Source: Daphnia carinata
Lineage: Eukaryota; Arthropoda; Branchiopoda; Diplostraca; Daphniidae
DNA length: 64,000 bases
Assembly: GCF_022539665.2 (NCBI RefSeq)
Contig: NC_081332.1
Coordinates: forward strand, 558,001 to 622,000
Direction of reading: 5' to 3'
Within the stretch, counting starts at the first letter, position 1, and every line of letters begins with the position of its first letter. Shown here piece after piece: positions 37,451-47,789 of the stretch. A model generated the notes under the pieces. The model worked only from the letters and a program-made list of their open reading frames with translations, ran no database searches and was not told the DNA's origin. A program made the translations under genes and the position numbers.

Positions 37451-37821
37451 TGTCACACTCGATTTGGTACCATAGCCTCTAACTTATTGATGGGTTTCAC
37501 TAAAAGTGAGGATAATTGCTCTGATGACTCCTTCGACACAAGAGTCAATCAGCAGCAATGAGTCTCCACTGTTGGTGATTTCTCTCTAGGTTATATTGTC
37601 ACAAAACAGTGCTCACACCCGACTACATTCACGGCAAGGACTACACTACTCTACTAGGGAGAAGAACACATATATGCTACGTCGATCATTGTCCCTAGAG
37701 GTAGTATTACTCTGGGGTAAAGGCAAGGTTAAAGATAAGAATGAAGGGCAAGCTAGGTTAAATACTAACAATTAATCAGCTAGGGTTAGCTATTACACCA
37801 ATATCAAAAGGCGGTGTTACA
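37451..37821 (-). repeat. 3' LTR of the minus-strand Gypsy element
   Basis: 371 bp with TG...CA ends, next to a polypurine tract. Positions 37645-37757 recur nearly unchanged at 40131-40247. Confidence 0.85.
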
Positions 37822-38006
37822 TTTAGCCTCCCCTTAGAAAAGATGGACCCGATCTTTTTACAAAACACGACAAAGAAAAGAGAGAATAAAATAAAAAAAA
37901 AAAGTGCACCCATAGAAATTGAACAACCAATACAAAATAACAATTCACTTGAATACAGCGACGAATACATGGGATACAGGTAATCATTATACGCATAAAC
38001 GCATAT

Positions 38007-40130
38007 TCAACTACGATGAGGATTCCTGGGGCGGAGAGAATAGCCGCCTATTTCTTGAGAGTGTGTTTGAGGATTGTTTTTTACTGGTGTTTTATGAGAC
38101 ATCTGAGGACGAACACAAGATCGAGCCGATTTTCCTCTAATCGCTCGACCCTGCTCCCTTAAACGGGACGTCGTCTTCACACAGAGTTTTCGTCGGGTAG
38201 TCCCTGCGCCAGAAGGGACCTCCCGCGATACTTGGAGCTGGCACTCCTCACGCGGCACAGTACGAACAACTCTTGTCTCTATACTAGTTGAAGTAGTATT
38301 TCTTTTGACAAAACTCTTCAGTTTCGAGACATTTACACAATCTTTTTCTTCTTGGAACCATACAAGGGTTTCACAACATAATTCAGGGAATTAAGTCGCG
38401 CCACTATCTTATAGGGACCGTGGTAGTGGAAGAGTAGCTTTTCTGATCGTCCCTTTTTTTGAATAGGACGATGTACAAGGACGACATCCCCAACTTGGTA
38501 GGTTTATTCTTTACGGTGCTTGTCGTAATTCCGTTTGTGACGGGCCTGAGCCACGAACATGCATCGCTTTGCAATTTCGTGGATATTATTGAAACGGGAT
38601 GCAATGGTTTGAACATTAGAGTTGACAACGTTTGTGGCTAGGAGATTGGGATTGCTACCTAAAACTACATCAATTGGAAGAATAGCTTCTCGGCCGTACA
38701 GAAGAAAAAATGGAGTCATTCCCGTAGAATCATGGCGACTAGTGTTATAAGCAAACGCAACAAAGTCAACATACTCATCCCAATCAGTATGATAGGTATT
38801 CACATACATCGACAACATTTGCGCGAAAGTGTGGTTAAAGCGTTCCACTTGTCCATTACACTGGGGATGGTATGATGTGGTGGACAAGTGGTTAGTTTCA
38901 AAAGCTTTATGGAGCTTCTCAGTAAAATCGGCTTTGAAACATTTTCCTCTATCAGAAATTAAAAAAGAGGGTGCTCCATGTTGAAGGACGATTCTTTTTA
39001 CAAAGAAATCAACAAGTTCGTCAGTCGTTGCCCGGGGAACCGCCTTTACTATTACCCATTTGGTAAAGTAGTCCACGGCTACAATAATTTGTTTTTTTTT
39101 TAAATTGACTGTGGGAAAGAGCCAATCAAATCAATACCAATACGCTCAAAAGGTCTTTGCGATTGGATAGATGTCAACAATCCTAGTGGTCGTTCAACAG
39201 GCCTTTTCTTCATTTGGCAGTCAACACATGATTGGACATAGCGAATAATCTGTCGCTGCATGCCAGGCCAAAAATAACGAAATCTAATTTTCTCTAACGT
39301 TCGTTTCACCCCTAAATGTCCCGCTGTAGTGTCGTTATGACAGTCTAAAAGCACTTCGGTTACCAAGGAGGGAGGTATGCACAGACAAAGGTAATCTTGG
39401 CCGTCTCATATTAATCGATGGAAAAGGACACCGTCTTTTAATTCGAAGTTATGAATAAGTTTTCTCAGACGTCGGGAGGTTTTTTTTTCACTTAGGCCGG
39501 ATCGAATGGAACCCCACTAAGTCGATTCCTTCTGAGCCTGAGCCAAATCAATAGTCAAAACGGACGGAAGGAAAAGCATGGGGATATTCTGTTCAGGTTC
39601 AGGAGCTTCAATGGGATAACGCGATAGGGCATCTGCATCATGATGAAGTTTGCCACTACGGTGTACAATTTCTAAATCCAAGTCTTGCAATTGAAGACTC
39701 CAGCGGGCTAAACGACCCGCTAAGTTCTTCTTTTTCAAAAGCCAACAAAGGGCATGGTGGTCGGTAAGCACTCGAATTTTATTCCCCATATGTAAATTCT
39801 GAATTTCTCCGCCGCCCATACAAGAGCCAAACACTCTTTCTCGGAAATGGAATAATTTAACTCGGCTGAGCTCAACGAGCGACTAACGTAAGAAATAACC
39901 CTTTCTCTCCCTTCCTGGTGCTGGACCAAAATAGCTCCAATACCGTAACCACAGGCATCAGTATGAATCTCAAATGGTAGGGCGTAGTTGGGGTGGGCAA
40001 GGACAGGGGGTGTTAGAAGTTTTTCTTTTAATGCCTCAAAACTACATCATTGTTCTTCACCCCATAGGAACGGTTGTTTATGTTTAGTCAAATTGGTCAA
40101 GGGGCGAGCCAGAGTAGCAAATCCTTTAAT
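38007..40130 (-). pseudogene. Gypsy pol remnant: RT end, RNase H, integrase
   Basis: Reading leftward, 40130-39930 gives the RT thumb/RNase H entry (LTPPVLAHPNYALPF, then GIGAIL). 39929-39517 gives RNase H, with [28 protein letters not shown] and [11 protein letters not shown]. 39366-39100 gives the integrase H2C2 finger (GHLGVKRTLEKIRF, CVDC) and the first catalytic Asp in RIGIDLIGSFP. 39076-38504 gives the core with ISDRGKCF and the Glu in NGQVERFNHT. 38500-38007 gives a GPY-type C-terminus (FHYHGPYKIV) and an end YSLRPRNP. A homopolymer slip near 39090 and another break near 39790 shift frame, and stops occur in the C-terminus. Confidence 0.9.
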
Positions 40131-40247
40131 AAACTACTCTACTAGGGAGAAGAACACATATATGCTACGTCGATCATTGTCCCTAGAGGTAGTCTTACTA
40201 TGGGGTAAAGGCAAGGTTAAAGATAAGAATGAAGGGCAAGCTACAGT
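40131..40247 (-). repeat. Partial second LTR of the minus-strand Gypsy element
   Basis: 117 bases match the interior of the 37451-37821 LTR with only a few substitutions. Both LTR ends are missing, so the element lost its 5' half by deletion. Confidence 0.85.
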
Positions 40248-40617
40248 ATGATGGAGTATTACATGCTCATCATTACTTCCCAGGTACAGCTTCGAGTGAA
40301 AATGGGGAGAGCTATTAATGACTTTAACTATGAGACAGGGGTACGCTTCTCTTCGCTAAATTTCTTTTACAGAAGTTCGAAGTGTTAACGCCTTAAAACG
40401 TGTTGTCGATACGTTTAGTGGAAGTGGACTCACGTAAACCCAAACTAAAAAAAATGCGAGAGTGCAAAATTTTGAATTGAACTCTGGATATTTACGCATA
40501 TTGTGAAAACAAGACCATAGGAAAACTCTACCCATTCTTCCCCAGGATATCATACTCACCATAAGTAAACCAGTTTATTAATCTTCTGTCTGTGGGCTTT
40601 ACAAAGTTTTGGCATAA

Positions 40618-41260
40618 ATGGTCGAGTGGCGTGGAGACAACTACTTACCTGAAATAAATGTTCGTAAATGCTTAGAATTCGTTAAGAAACATTTGAGCTG
40701 GACTGAGAAGCAGTGGAATAATGTTTTATTTTCCGTCGAGGCTAAAGAAGAAGTTTTTGGAACTAATAGGCGCTCATTTGTAAGAAAAAAGCTGGTGAAA
40801 GACAGATGTTCGGACGGTCAGATTTGGGGATGGCTCAGTAATGTGTTGAGTAGGAATTTATTCTAACAGTTTTAGCACTACACCAATAGAAGGAATAATT
40901 ACTAAACAAACATAACATCAAATTTTCATTCGAAAGGGTTTGCAACTATGCAAAAAGGTATCTTTTTTGTAATAACGCAAACCAAAAAGGTTTTTATCAT
41001 TCTAGGTAGTTTTAGGGGAACTTCTCCAAGAAGGCTTTACGTTCGAAGAGGATAATGATCCTAAACATGTCTCCAATCTATGCCATGCATATTTAGACAA
41101 AAAAAATTAGATATCGACGTTTAAGGGAGCATTGTTTTTTTCTCCAGCCGATTAGGTGTTTTGAAACTGCTGATTTCGCCATCTCATAGCCCCGATCTTA
41201 ACCCTATTGAACAGGTCTCGGACTTTGTTAAATCGAAGCTAGCTGAAGCATATAGTCACA
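40618..41260 (+). pseudogene. Tc1-type transposase relic
   Basis: The frame 40618-40866 reads CLEFVKKHLSWTEKQWNNVLF and then FGTNRRSFVR, as in Tc1 transposases. The first catalytic aspartate, normally in LFSDE, is Val here (LFSVEAK). Further along, in other frames, are EEDNDPKHVSNL (second Asp) and SPSHSPDLNPIEQV (the Glu). Stops and frameshifts separate these blocks, so it is dead. Terminal repeats were not found. Confidence 0.8.
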
Positions 41261-41489
41261 AAAAGTGAAAAAATTTAGAATGAGTTACAGAGGGTGTAGC
41301 AGTTTGTAATTGATCAAACAAGTTCAACATTACATAGCTACACTAAAAGACCGATACGAAGCAGTAATTTTAGCCAAAAGCGGTAATCCAAAGTATTCAA
41401 AATTAAATAATGTTCCCATTTTTAAATAATTTTTTCCAAATTTAAACCGAAAATTAAATAAATATAATTTCTAATGTTGCCACCCACAC

Positions 41490-42670
41490 GGCACATCTCC
41501 TTCCTGGGAACCTCCTAAAAGGCTCTTAGCCTCCCCAGCGCATCAATCATACCGTTGAGATGTACTGAGGAGGGCCAGTAGAGGCTGGAAAATTGTGGAG
41601 AAACATGCCAATATTTTCAATTTAAGAAATTGTTGGTGATGTGCTCAGGAGTGCTTTAGGAAATCCCTCCATGAAAGTAAGATTCGTGAATTTTAAAGTA
41701 TCACAAAAACATTTAGCTCAAGTAGAATTTTATATAATGTAAATTTTGGGGTTTACCATTTCAAATTAGAATTAAAAATATGAAATTTAGAATTAGGTAA
41801 CGATAGTAGTATGAAATAGTAAAAAATTTATGAAATTGGAAAAGTTTGTTATGACCACTATAAAGTGCAATATAAGTAATAAATATTTCTGATTTTGCTC
41901 TAATAGTATTTTGTTAAACGAACACTATTAAATATAATATAGTTCATGTTCTCTTGTAATTTCAATTAAAATAGCATACGAAAAAAAGGTTTTGTGAACC
42001 ATTTAAGTAATGAGTAAACACCATCGGTATTTTAAAAAGGAAAATGCATATAGGCCGACGTTTTTTACGTAACATGTTGCCTAGTGGATTGGAGGCTCAT
42101 CGTTCCAATTGGAACAATTTTTGAAAATAGTCTTGTCTCTAAATAGAAATAGGACTAATGCCTTGGTAAAATAGGACTGACGTAAAATATTTTGAAAGTC
42201 AGTCATATTTCATCGCCAATTTCAATAAAAGATCAAGCTTTTGAATGTGAATAAACCATTTCAAAAATTCTATTGTCCTTTAATATTCATTTTTTATTTT
42301 AATTACATTTAAATGCTTGGTTCTATAATTGGTTCTGTATTGGTTCTATTATATATGCTAATAGCATGGGAGGTTATTGCTACTACCTGAGGATGATGCA
42401 AGAGGGACTGAAGAGCCTGTCAGGCAGCTGCCAGGTAACCAAAAAGAAGGTTACAAGAGGAATCGAGGACGGTTATGGGGAAGACTGGGGAGGATAGCAG
42501 GATGTTCTGCGGAGGTACTTAGGAGCCAGTTGTGCCGTGTGGGCATATGTATACCCAGGTTTTATCATGTGTTTAAAATAAATATGAATAGTTTGTCATT
42601 TTTCCATAATAGTGTGAGTGTACTTGTGTATTGATGCCCAGCTCCCATGGTGGCGCTAGCACAAGTAATT
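41490..42670. other. Non-coding stretch with mutually inverted GTGCCGTGTGGG segments
   Basis: The reverse complement of 41490-41560 and the plus strand at 42480-42550 share GGGGAGG, a GGAGGT stretch and GTGCCGTGTGGG. They could be the ends of an eroded inverted-repeat element about 1.05 kb long. The region between includes the relic MULE arm. The 85-codon open frame at 42377-42634 has no recognisable motif. Confidence 0.3.
41870..42225 (-). repeat. Relic copy of the MULE terminal inverted repeat
   Basis: It is similar to the right arm at 46800-47260 in the same orientation: TAATAAATATTTCT, TTTGTGAACCATTTAAG, GGCCGACG, TGTTGCCTA, GGATTGGAGGC, then AAATAGGACT motifs. It is more diverged than the two arms are from each other, so it is the remnant of an older related element. 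Confidence 0.75.
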
Positions 42671-43353
42671 ATTTTTTTCTCAGTAATCAGAATTTCCAAC
42701 TTGGGGGTGCAAGGAAGTATTTTTTTAATTGATCAAGTTAAAAAACACACATTATATCCCAATACGCACACACATTATACAAATACAATATCACACTAGC
42801 AGCTTCCTCCGTAATGTGTAATTTTAATATGCTAAATTTTTCAATAGGTTTAATGACTGATATTCGTGAAAAATCCTGACAAAAATCCCCCACCCATCCC
42901 TCGATTCATTTAGATCACCATCGATTTTGGTAATTTCGATTTTAGTAGCAGATGTACAATAACCATAGCGTATGTAGTAGGTTGCAACGTCAGTGCATTG
43001 ATTTCGGAGCAATGTTCGTAATTGGAGATCACTCCTCTTTACTATGTACAAACATGAAGTGTAGGCTTTACTCTAGATTGAGGACTCTTGTTCTTCTGCT
43101 TCACTTGGTCTTCACCTTCTCCAATCGATACTCATTTTGTAAAAACGTTTGACGAAATCTTCATGTTGTTCTTGTAACTCATGGTTCTTTATGAGTCATT
43201 TCCTTCTATCGTCTACAAGTTCAAAAGATGTCTTTGCTCCAATGAATCTGTCCTCTTGACATGCTTCGTCACAAGTTTTCAGGTCCTTTTTACTCTCCTT
43301 TTCTAGAATGTCTATTGTCACTACCATCTTTGCTTGATTTTGGGATAGTTTGG

Positions 43354-43992
43354 GGTAGCCGGTGAAATAGGACTAAAACGAAATAGGACTGGAGAAATAG
43401 GACTGCAAATATCCAGTCCTATTTCTACCGGAGAAATAGGACTGGGAGAAATAGGACTGACTTTTCAAAACTTTTAGGACAGTCCTATTTCTCCATGCCA
43501 GCAGTCCTATTTCTCCTCGGCATCAGTCCTATTTCTCCTTAGAAATAGTCCTATTTATTTTATTTTATTTTGTCCCAATAGGAACGATATGCCTCCAATC
43601 CGGTAGGCAACATATTGCGTAAGAGCGTCGGCTTATATCCATTTCTCTTTGTAAAAAGCCGATGGTGTTAACTCATAACTTAAATGGTTCACCAAACATT
43701 TATCTTTTATCCTATTTTAATTTAAATTGCAGGGGACCATTAATTATGTTATATCTAATATAGTTCATTTAATAAAATACTACAACGGCCACACCAGAAA
43801 TATTTATTAAATTTTTCTTACTTTTTAGTGCATAAATAACTTTTCCAGTTGCACTCATGTTGTACTTGCTCATACAACTATCAGCAACGAATAACAAGCA
43901 AGTCTTACCATATCGGTAGCGCTCTAACCTGTGACACGGGTAGTCCTATGTTCGATTCTCCGTGGTTACATTTCTTCTGAGGTTTTTAATAA
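43354..43992 (+). repeat. Left terminal inverted repeat of the MULE
   Basis: It is complementary to 47263-46630 over about 640 bp with few mismatches. The outer part is an array of AGTCCTATTTCT in both orientations. The inner part contains a tRNA-like stretch at about 43905-43975. Confidence 0.9.
43900..43975 (+). other. tRNA-like sequence inside the left MULE arm
   Basis: GGTAGCGC (A-box-like), CTGTGAC and GTTCGATTC (B-box-like) are spaced exactly as positions 18-25, 32-38 and 53-61 of a tRNA, with a five-base variable loop. The anticodon position would read GTG. The stems pair poorly and the D-stem 5' side is not recognisable. This is therefore a decayed tRNA-derived segment at best, not a gene. 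The same sequence is in the right arm, reversed, at about 46650-46725. Confidence 0.4.
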
Positions 43993-44385
43993 CATTTGCG
44001 GTTAAGTTTACTATGAATAGTAGAAGAATGTTAATGAATCTTCGCCTGTATGAAAGCTAGTTCCTCACCAGGAGCAAAAAGAACTGTTGAGATACAAGAG
44101 AATGGATGAGAGAGGAGATGGTAGATAACGGTAGATGGACGAAAAATAAATTATTTGTAATTTAACATTTTAACAATTCCTCAACTTCTTTACCAAGAAG
44201 AGGATTCTACCACCGAAGTGGATGGCCGAGCATGACATAGCATTACTCATCAAGTGACGTATGCCAAAGGATTAAGTTAATATTTATATTGACTTTGAAA
44301 TAAAATTGATGAAGAAGATTTATGGGTGCTAAAGCCGAGGAAGTTGAAGATAGTTGCCGGCGGCGAATAGAAAGAAGAGATTTGC

Positions 44386-45426
44386 ATGACCAGGAGAAGA
44401 GCAGCCGACTATAGCGCTGTCTTCGAGAAGATAAAGGTATAGATACTATCTCATTTACAAATAGTTTGTTATGTAAAAATAATAAATTTTATATTGTAAT
44501 AGGATATAATCCCCCTTCCTAGAGTCCAGCGGATCGTGACCGATTTCGAACGTGCTATATTTACGGCTGTCCGCAGGCACTTTGTGGATTGCCAGCACTT
44601 TGGCTGCAATTTCCACTGGTGCCAAGCCGTTCTGAAAAAGGTCCGGGATCTTCACCTTGCCACCCTCTACAACAACAAGGGACCGAATCCAGTGCGAGAC
44701 TTTGTGTTTCGCCTGCTATGCCTTGCATATCTTCCAGGTAAATAGCACACAAATGTTATATTTAATTGTCATAAATAACATTTGTGAACTTTAATTTTTT
44801 GTAGCTGGTAAAATTCCTGGTGTGTTTGACGCGTTGAAGAGCTCAGCACCTAGCGAACTTTCAGCACTCATGGATTATATGGAGCGGAATTGGATTCGGG
44901 GCAAGTTCTGGACTCCTGAGAACTGGTCATGCTTCAACATCTTAACGCGTACCAATAACGACTGCGAAGGAATGCACCACCAATGGAACAAGGTAATTTA
45001 AATTTGAACAATAATATGTAATGAATAATTAATAACAAAAATGTTTGTAGTTGGCAGGCAGATCTAATTTAAAATACAAGATGACAATGATATTGCGGAA
45101 ACTGGCCGAAGAAGTTTCCCTTACTAGCACGCTACTCTGCCATGACAAAATAAGGGCTCACCGGAAGAAAGAGACCCAACTTAAGAATTCCGTACTGTTC
45201 CAGCTTTGGGCGCGCTATCAAAATAATGAGGTATGTTTTCTAAATTTACAAGAAAAAAAAGTTTCCCTATAGCTTATCATTGTTTTTGCAGCTATCTACA
45301 ATGGATCTACTAGAAGAAATAGTTTTAGAGCTTAGATCATCTTTTCCCGCTATTGTTTCCTCACATGCCCTTAATGTTGCTATAAATAATATTAATGATG
45401 AACTAGATATGTCTATAATTGAATAA
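44386..45426 (+). CDS. MULE transposase, C-terminal part, five exons
   Basis: Exons 44386-44436, 44503-44737, 44805-44992, 45051-45230 and 45292-45426 join at GT-AG sites of 58-67 bp introns into an uninterrupted 262-residue frame. It runs MTRRRAADYSAVFEKIK, then VQRIVTDFERA (a catalytic-type Asp), FGCNFHWCQAV (the C..H motif of MULE transposases), then TRTNNDCEGMHHQWN near the end, typical of the family's C-terminal segment. The stop at 45424-45426 overlaps an AATAAA. The N-terminal DNA-binding domain and the first catalytic Asp are absent, and upstream sequence has stops. It looks like a 5'-deleted transposase; use of the ATG at 44386 is a guess. Confidence 0.7.
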
Positions 45427-45592
45427 AATTTGTTTGTTTGTAACATGTATTTTATTTGACGAATGTTTACAAATTAACATACTTTATAAATAAACTTACA
45501 TAATCTCAATTGACTTTTTTATTTTAATGTAATATGTAATGTAATACATTATGCTTGAATTATTACGATAATACTTGTTGTGCAAGCGACAA

Positions 45593-45820
45593 CTAATGTG
45601 CCGATTGATGGTTTTGGTTCGTGGCCACAATTCCCGAGAAGATGATTGTTCTAAAAAAAATAAAATTGCAATAATTATACCAATGTACTCCATATAACTA
45701 TAAATGAATTTACCTTGCATGTTTAAATCCTTCCAACCATTTACCAAACGAGTGATAAGAGAAAGCAAAAGCTTTCAATTGTCCGGAAGAACGGTTTAAG
45801 AATTCGTTGATCAGAGCTCC
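45593..45820 (-). CDS. Possible second MULE gene, two minus-strand exons
   Basis: Exon 45820-45714 (acceptor TTCATAG, donor AAG|GTAAAT) reads GALINEFLNRSSGQLKAFAF and on to KWLEGFKHA. It joins in phase to 45650-45593 (acceptor TTTTTAG), ending SAH and a stop. The composition is protein-like and the splice sites are good, but it is short, lacks a start and matches no family I know. It may be a remnant of an accessory gene. Confidence 0.25.
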
Positions 45821-46088
45821 CTATGAAAAAAGAAAAATAAAATTAATGAAAAAGGCAAAAAAAGAACTTAAGAAATAAAAAAACGTTAAACCGGCCTGAG
45901 TAAACTGTAAAAAATTGCCACGCAAAACCTACAAAGGAGAAAAAAAAAGAAAAAAAAAATTAGTAAAACATAAGCAGTTGAAACACAATAAAAAAAGTAA
46001 AAGCATTAAGTGACGTGAAGTATAGTTAGGTAGCATACCCATAATTTGCAGATGTAATTAAATAACTATCGTAAATATTTCTAATCCT

Positions 46089-46226
46089 AGTCGGCCTACG
46101 TCCCGACTAAGATATCTATTTAACTGAAGGTCCACTGACCTGGGTCAGACAATTGGTTTCACGACGACACTGTGAAACCAATCCCGATACCTGTGCCCAT
46201 TGAGGTGACAAGTCTCAATGCCCTTA
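46089..46226. other. Run of four hairpins inside the MULE
   Basis: In order: AGTCGG/CCGACT, CTGACC/GGTCAG, ATTGGTTTCAC/GTGAAACCAAT (11 bp stem, 9-base loop) and CATTGAG/CTCAATG. Four self-complementary stems within 140 bases suggest a structured RNA or a protein-binding region. No known RNA family is recognised. Confidence 0.45.
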
Positions 46227-46409
46227 CACTTAAATTAACAATGCCAGCACTCGAACCGTTGCCTATCCGTTCCGAGCCTGATACAATGTGTCCGGGTACG
46301 GCCCAGCACTAGTGAAGTAGAAAATGTACTTACGGTTTGCGAAACCTTAGAAACAATCCGCAGCTGGGCAGGAACTGGGCAGGCCGCTGGACACGAACAA
46401 CAGATGATT

Positions 46410-46464
46410 AGCACATTCACAGCACATTCACAGCACATTCACGGCACATTCACGGCACATTCGA
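46410..46464. repeat. 11 bp tandem repeat, five copies
   Basis: The unit is AGCACATTCAC, with copies 4 and 5 starting GG. It lies just inside the right MULE arm. Confidence 0.95.
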
Positions 46465-46629
46465 AGCACCGTCGACAACCTACACCATGAAGATCTAAAT
46501 ACTGACTGGCTGAAATGCTGAAACCGCATGTGAAAATTGGGAAGTCAGAACTACCATTATTTGCCATTTCAGAAGTATTACCCTAAACACCAGTAATTGT
46601 TTTCTCCCAAAAAGTCTTTCATAGAATAA

Positions 46630-47263
46630 TTATTAAAAACCTCAGAAGAAATGTAACCACGGAGAATCGAACATAGGACTACCCGTGTCACAGGTTAGAG
46701 CGCTACCGATATGGTAAGACTTGCTTGTTATTCGTTGCTGATAGTTGTATGAGCAAGTACAACATGAGTGCAACTGGAAAAGTTATTTATGCACTAAAAA
46801 GTAAGAAAAATTTAATAAATATTTCTGGTGTGGCCGTTGTAGTATTTTATTAAATGAACTATATTAGATATAACATATTTAATGGTCCCCTGCAATTGAA
46901 ATTAAAATAGGATAAAAGATAAATATTTGGTGAACCATTTAAGTTATGAATTAACACCATCGACTTTTTACAAAGGGAAATGGATATAAGCCGACGCTCT
47001 TACGCAATATGTTGCCTACCGGATTGGAGGCATATCGTTCCTATTGGAACAAAATAAAATAAATAGGACTATTTCTTAGGAGAAATAGGACTGATGCCGA
47101 GGAGAAATAGGACTGCTGGCATGGAGAAATAGGACTGTCCTAAAAGTTTTAAAAAGTCAGTCCTATTTCTCCCAGTCCTATTTCTCCGGTAGAAATAGGA
47201 CTGGAAATTTTCAGTCCTATTTCTCCAGTCCTATTTCGTTTCAGTCCTATTTCACTGCCAATC
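46630..47263 (-). repeat. Right terminal inverted repeat of the MULE
   Basis: Reverse complement of the left arm; inner edge TTATTAAAAACC, outer edge CCTATTTCAC followed by TGCCAATC. Confidence 0.9.
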
Positions 47264-47789
47264 TAGTTTGGTAGCCACCTTGTTGTAGTTTCACAGACGG
47301 GTTGAAAAATTTTGCTAAAAAACATTACACTAGGATATCCCAAGACAAGGTTTTTACGCCGGGATATAAGGTATTACGAAAACACTACATTTGTTATATC
47401 GTAGAGGTTTTACAACTAAAGAAGCTGTTATTCAATTTACATCATCGCTATAGGGATTGAATTTTTTTATTAACAATAACCACAATTTTTATTTCTTGAG
47501 GTTGGCAAACTTTTCAACTTCGCTAAAATTTCTTCACCAGTACCTGTAGCATTCTGTCTTTCTTCCTTCATTGTGCTCTACACCATAATGGATTCCACCT
47601 GTGAACCAGATACAGATTTCAACTGCCGATCAACACTTCTAGAAAAACAGTTTGTCAATGAGCCGGATATTAGTTGAAATTCTGTGTTGCATCGAATTTG
47701 TAGCTTCACAATTCATTTATTTCATCCAGTAAACCAACACTCAGTCCATCATTACACTTAATAAGCATTAAGTTCGCAAATAGATCAGG

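Larger units (their letters stand above)
37451..40247 (-). mobile_element. Truncated Ty3/Gypsy retrotransposon on the minus strand
   Basis: The 3' LTR is 37451-37821, TGTCACAC...TGTTACA as read on the plus strand, preceded on the minus strand by a purine tract AAGGGGAGG at about 37824-37835. A 117-base piece of the other LTR lies at 40131-40247. Between them are pol sequences in the order expected for minus-strand reading: end of RT, RNase H, integrase with zinc finger, and integrase C-terminus. Gag, protease and most of RT are missing, and frames are shifted, so it is defective. Confidence 0.9.
43354..47263 (+). mobile_element. Mutator-like (MULE) DNA transposon, about 3.9 kb
   Basis: Inverted repeats of about 640 bp bound a spliced transposase fragment. 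The flanks carry TAGTTTGG at 43346-43353 and again at 47264-47271, fitting the 8-9 bp duplications of MULEs. The outermost 15 bp match only partly between the ends; the match is near-perfect after GTGAAATAGGACT. The outer 200 bp of each arm consists of closely packed, alternately oriented AGTCCTATTTCT motifs, a likely transposase-binding array. Confidence 0.85.

Noticed and set aside
42377-42634. 85-codon open frame with basic N-terminal part
   Set aside because: No recognisable domain; it overlaps a possible eroded inverted-repeat element.
43900-43975. Functional tRNA gene
   Set aside because: The loops are in the right places but the acceptor, D and T stems do not pair, so I call it only tRNA-like.
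46235-46438. Cys-rich 67-codon minus-strand frame
   Set aside because: Its cysteines come partly from the 11 bp tandem repeat; no start context or family.
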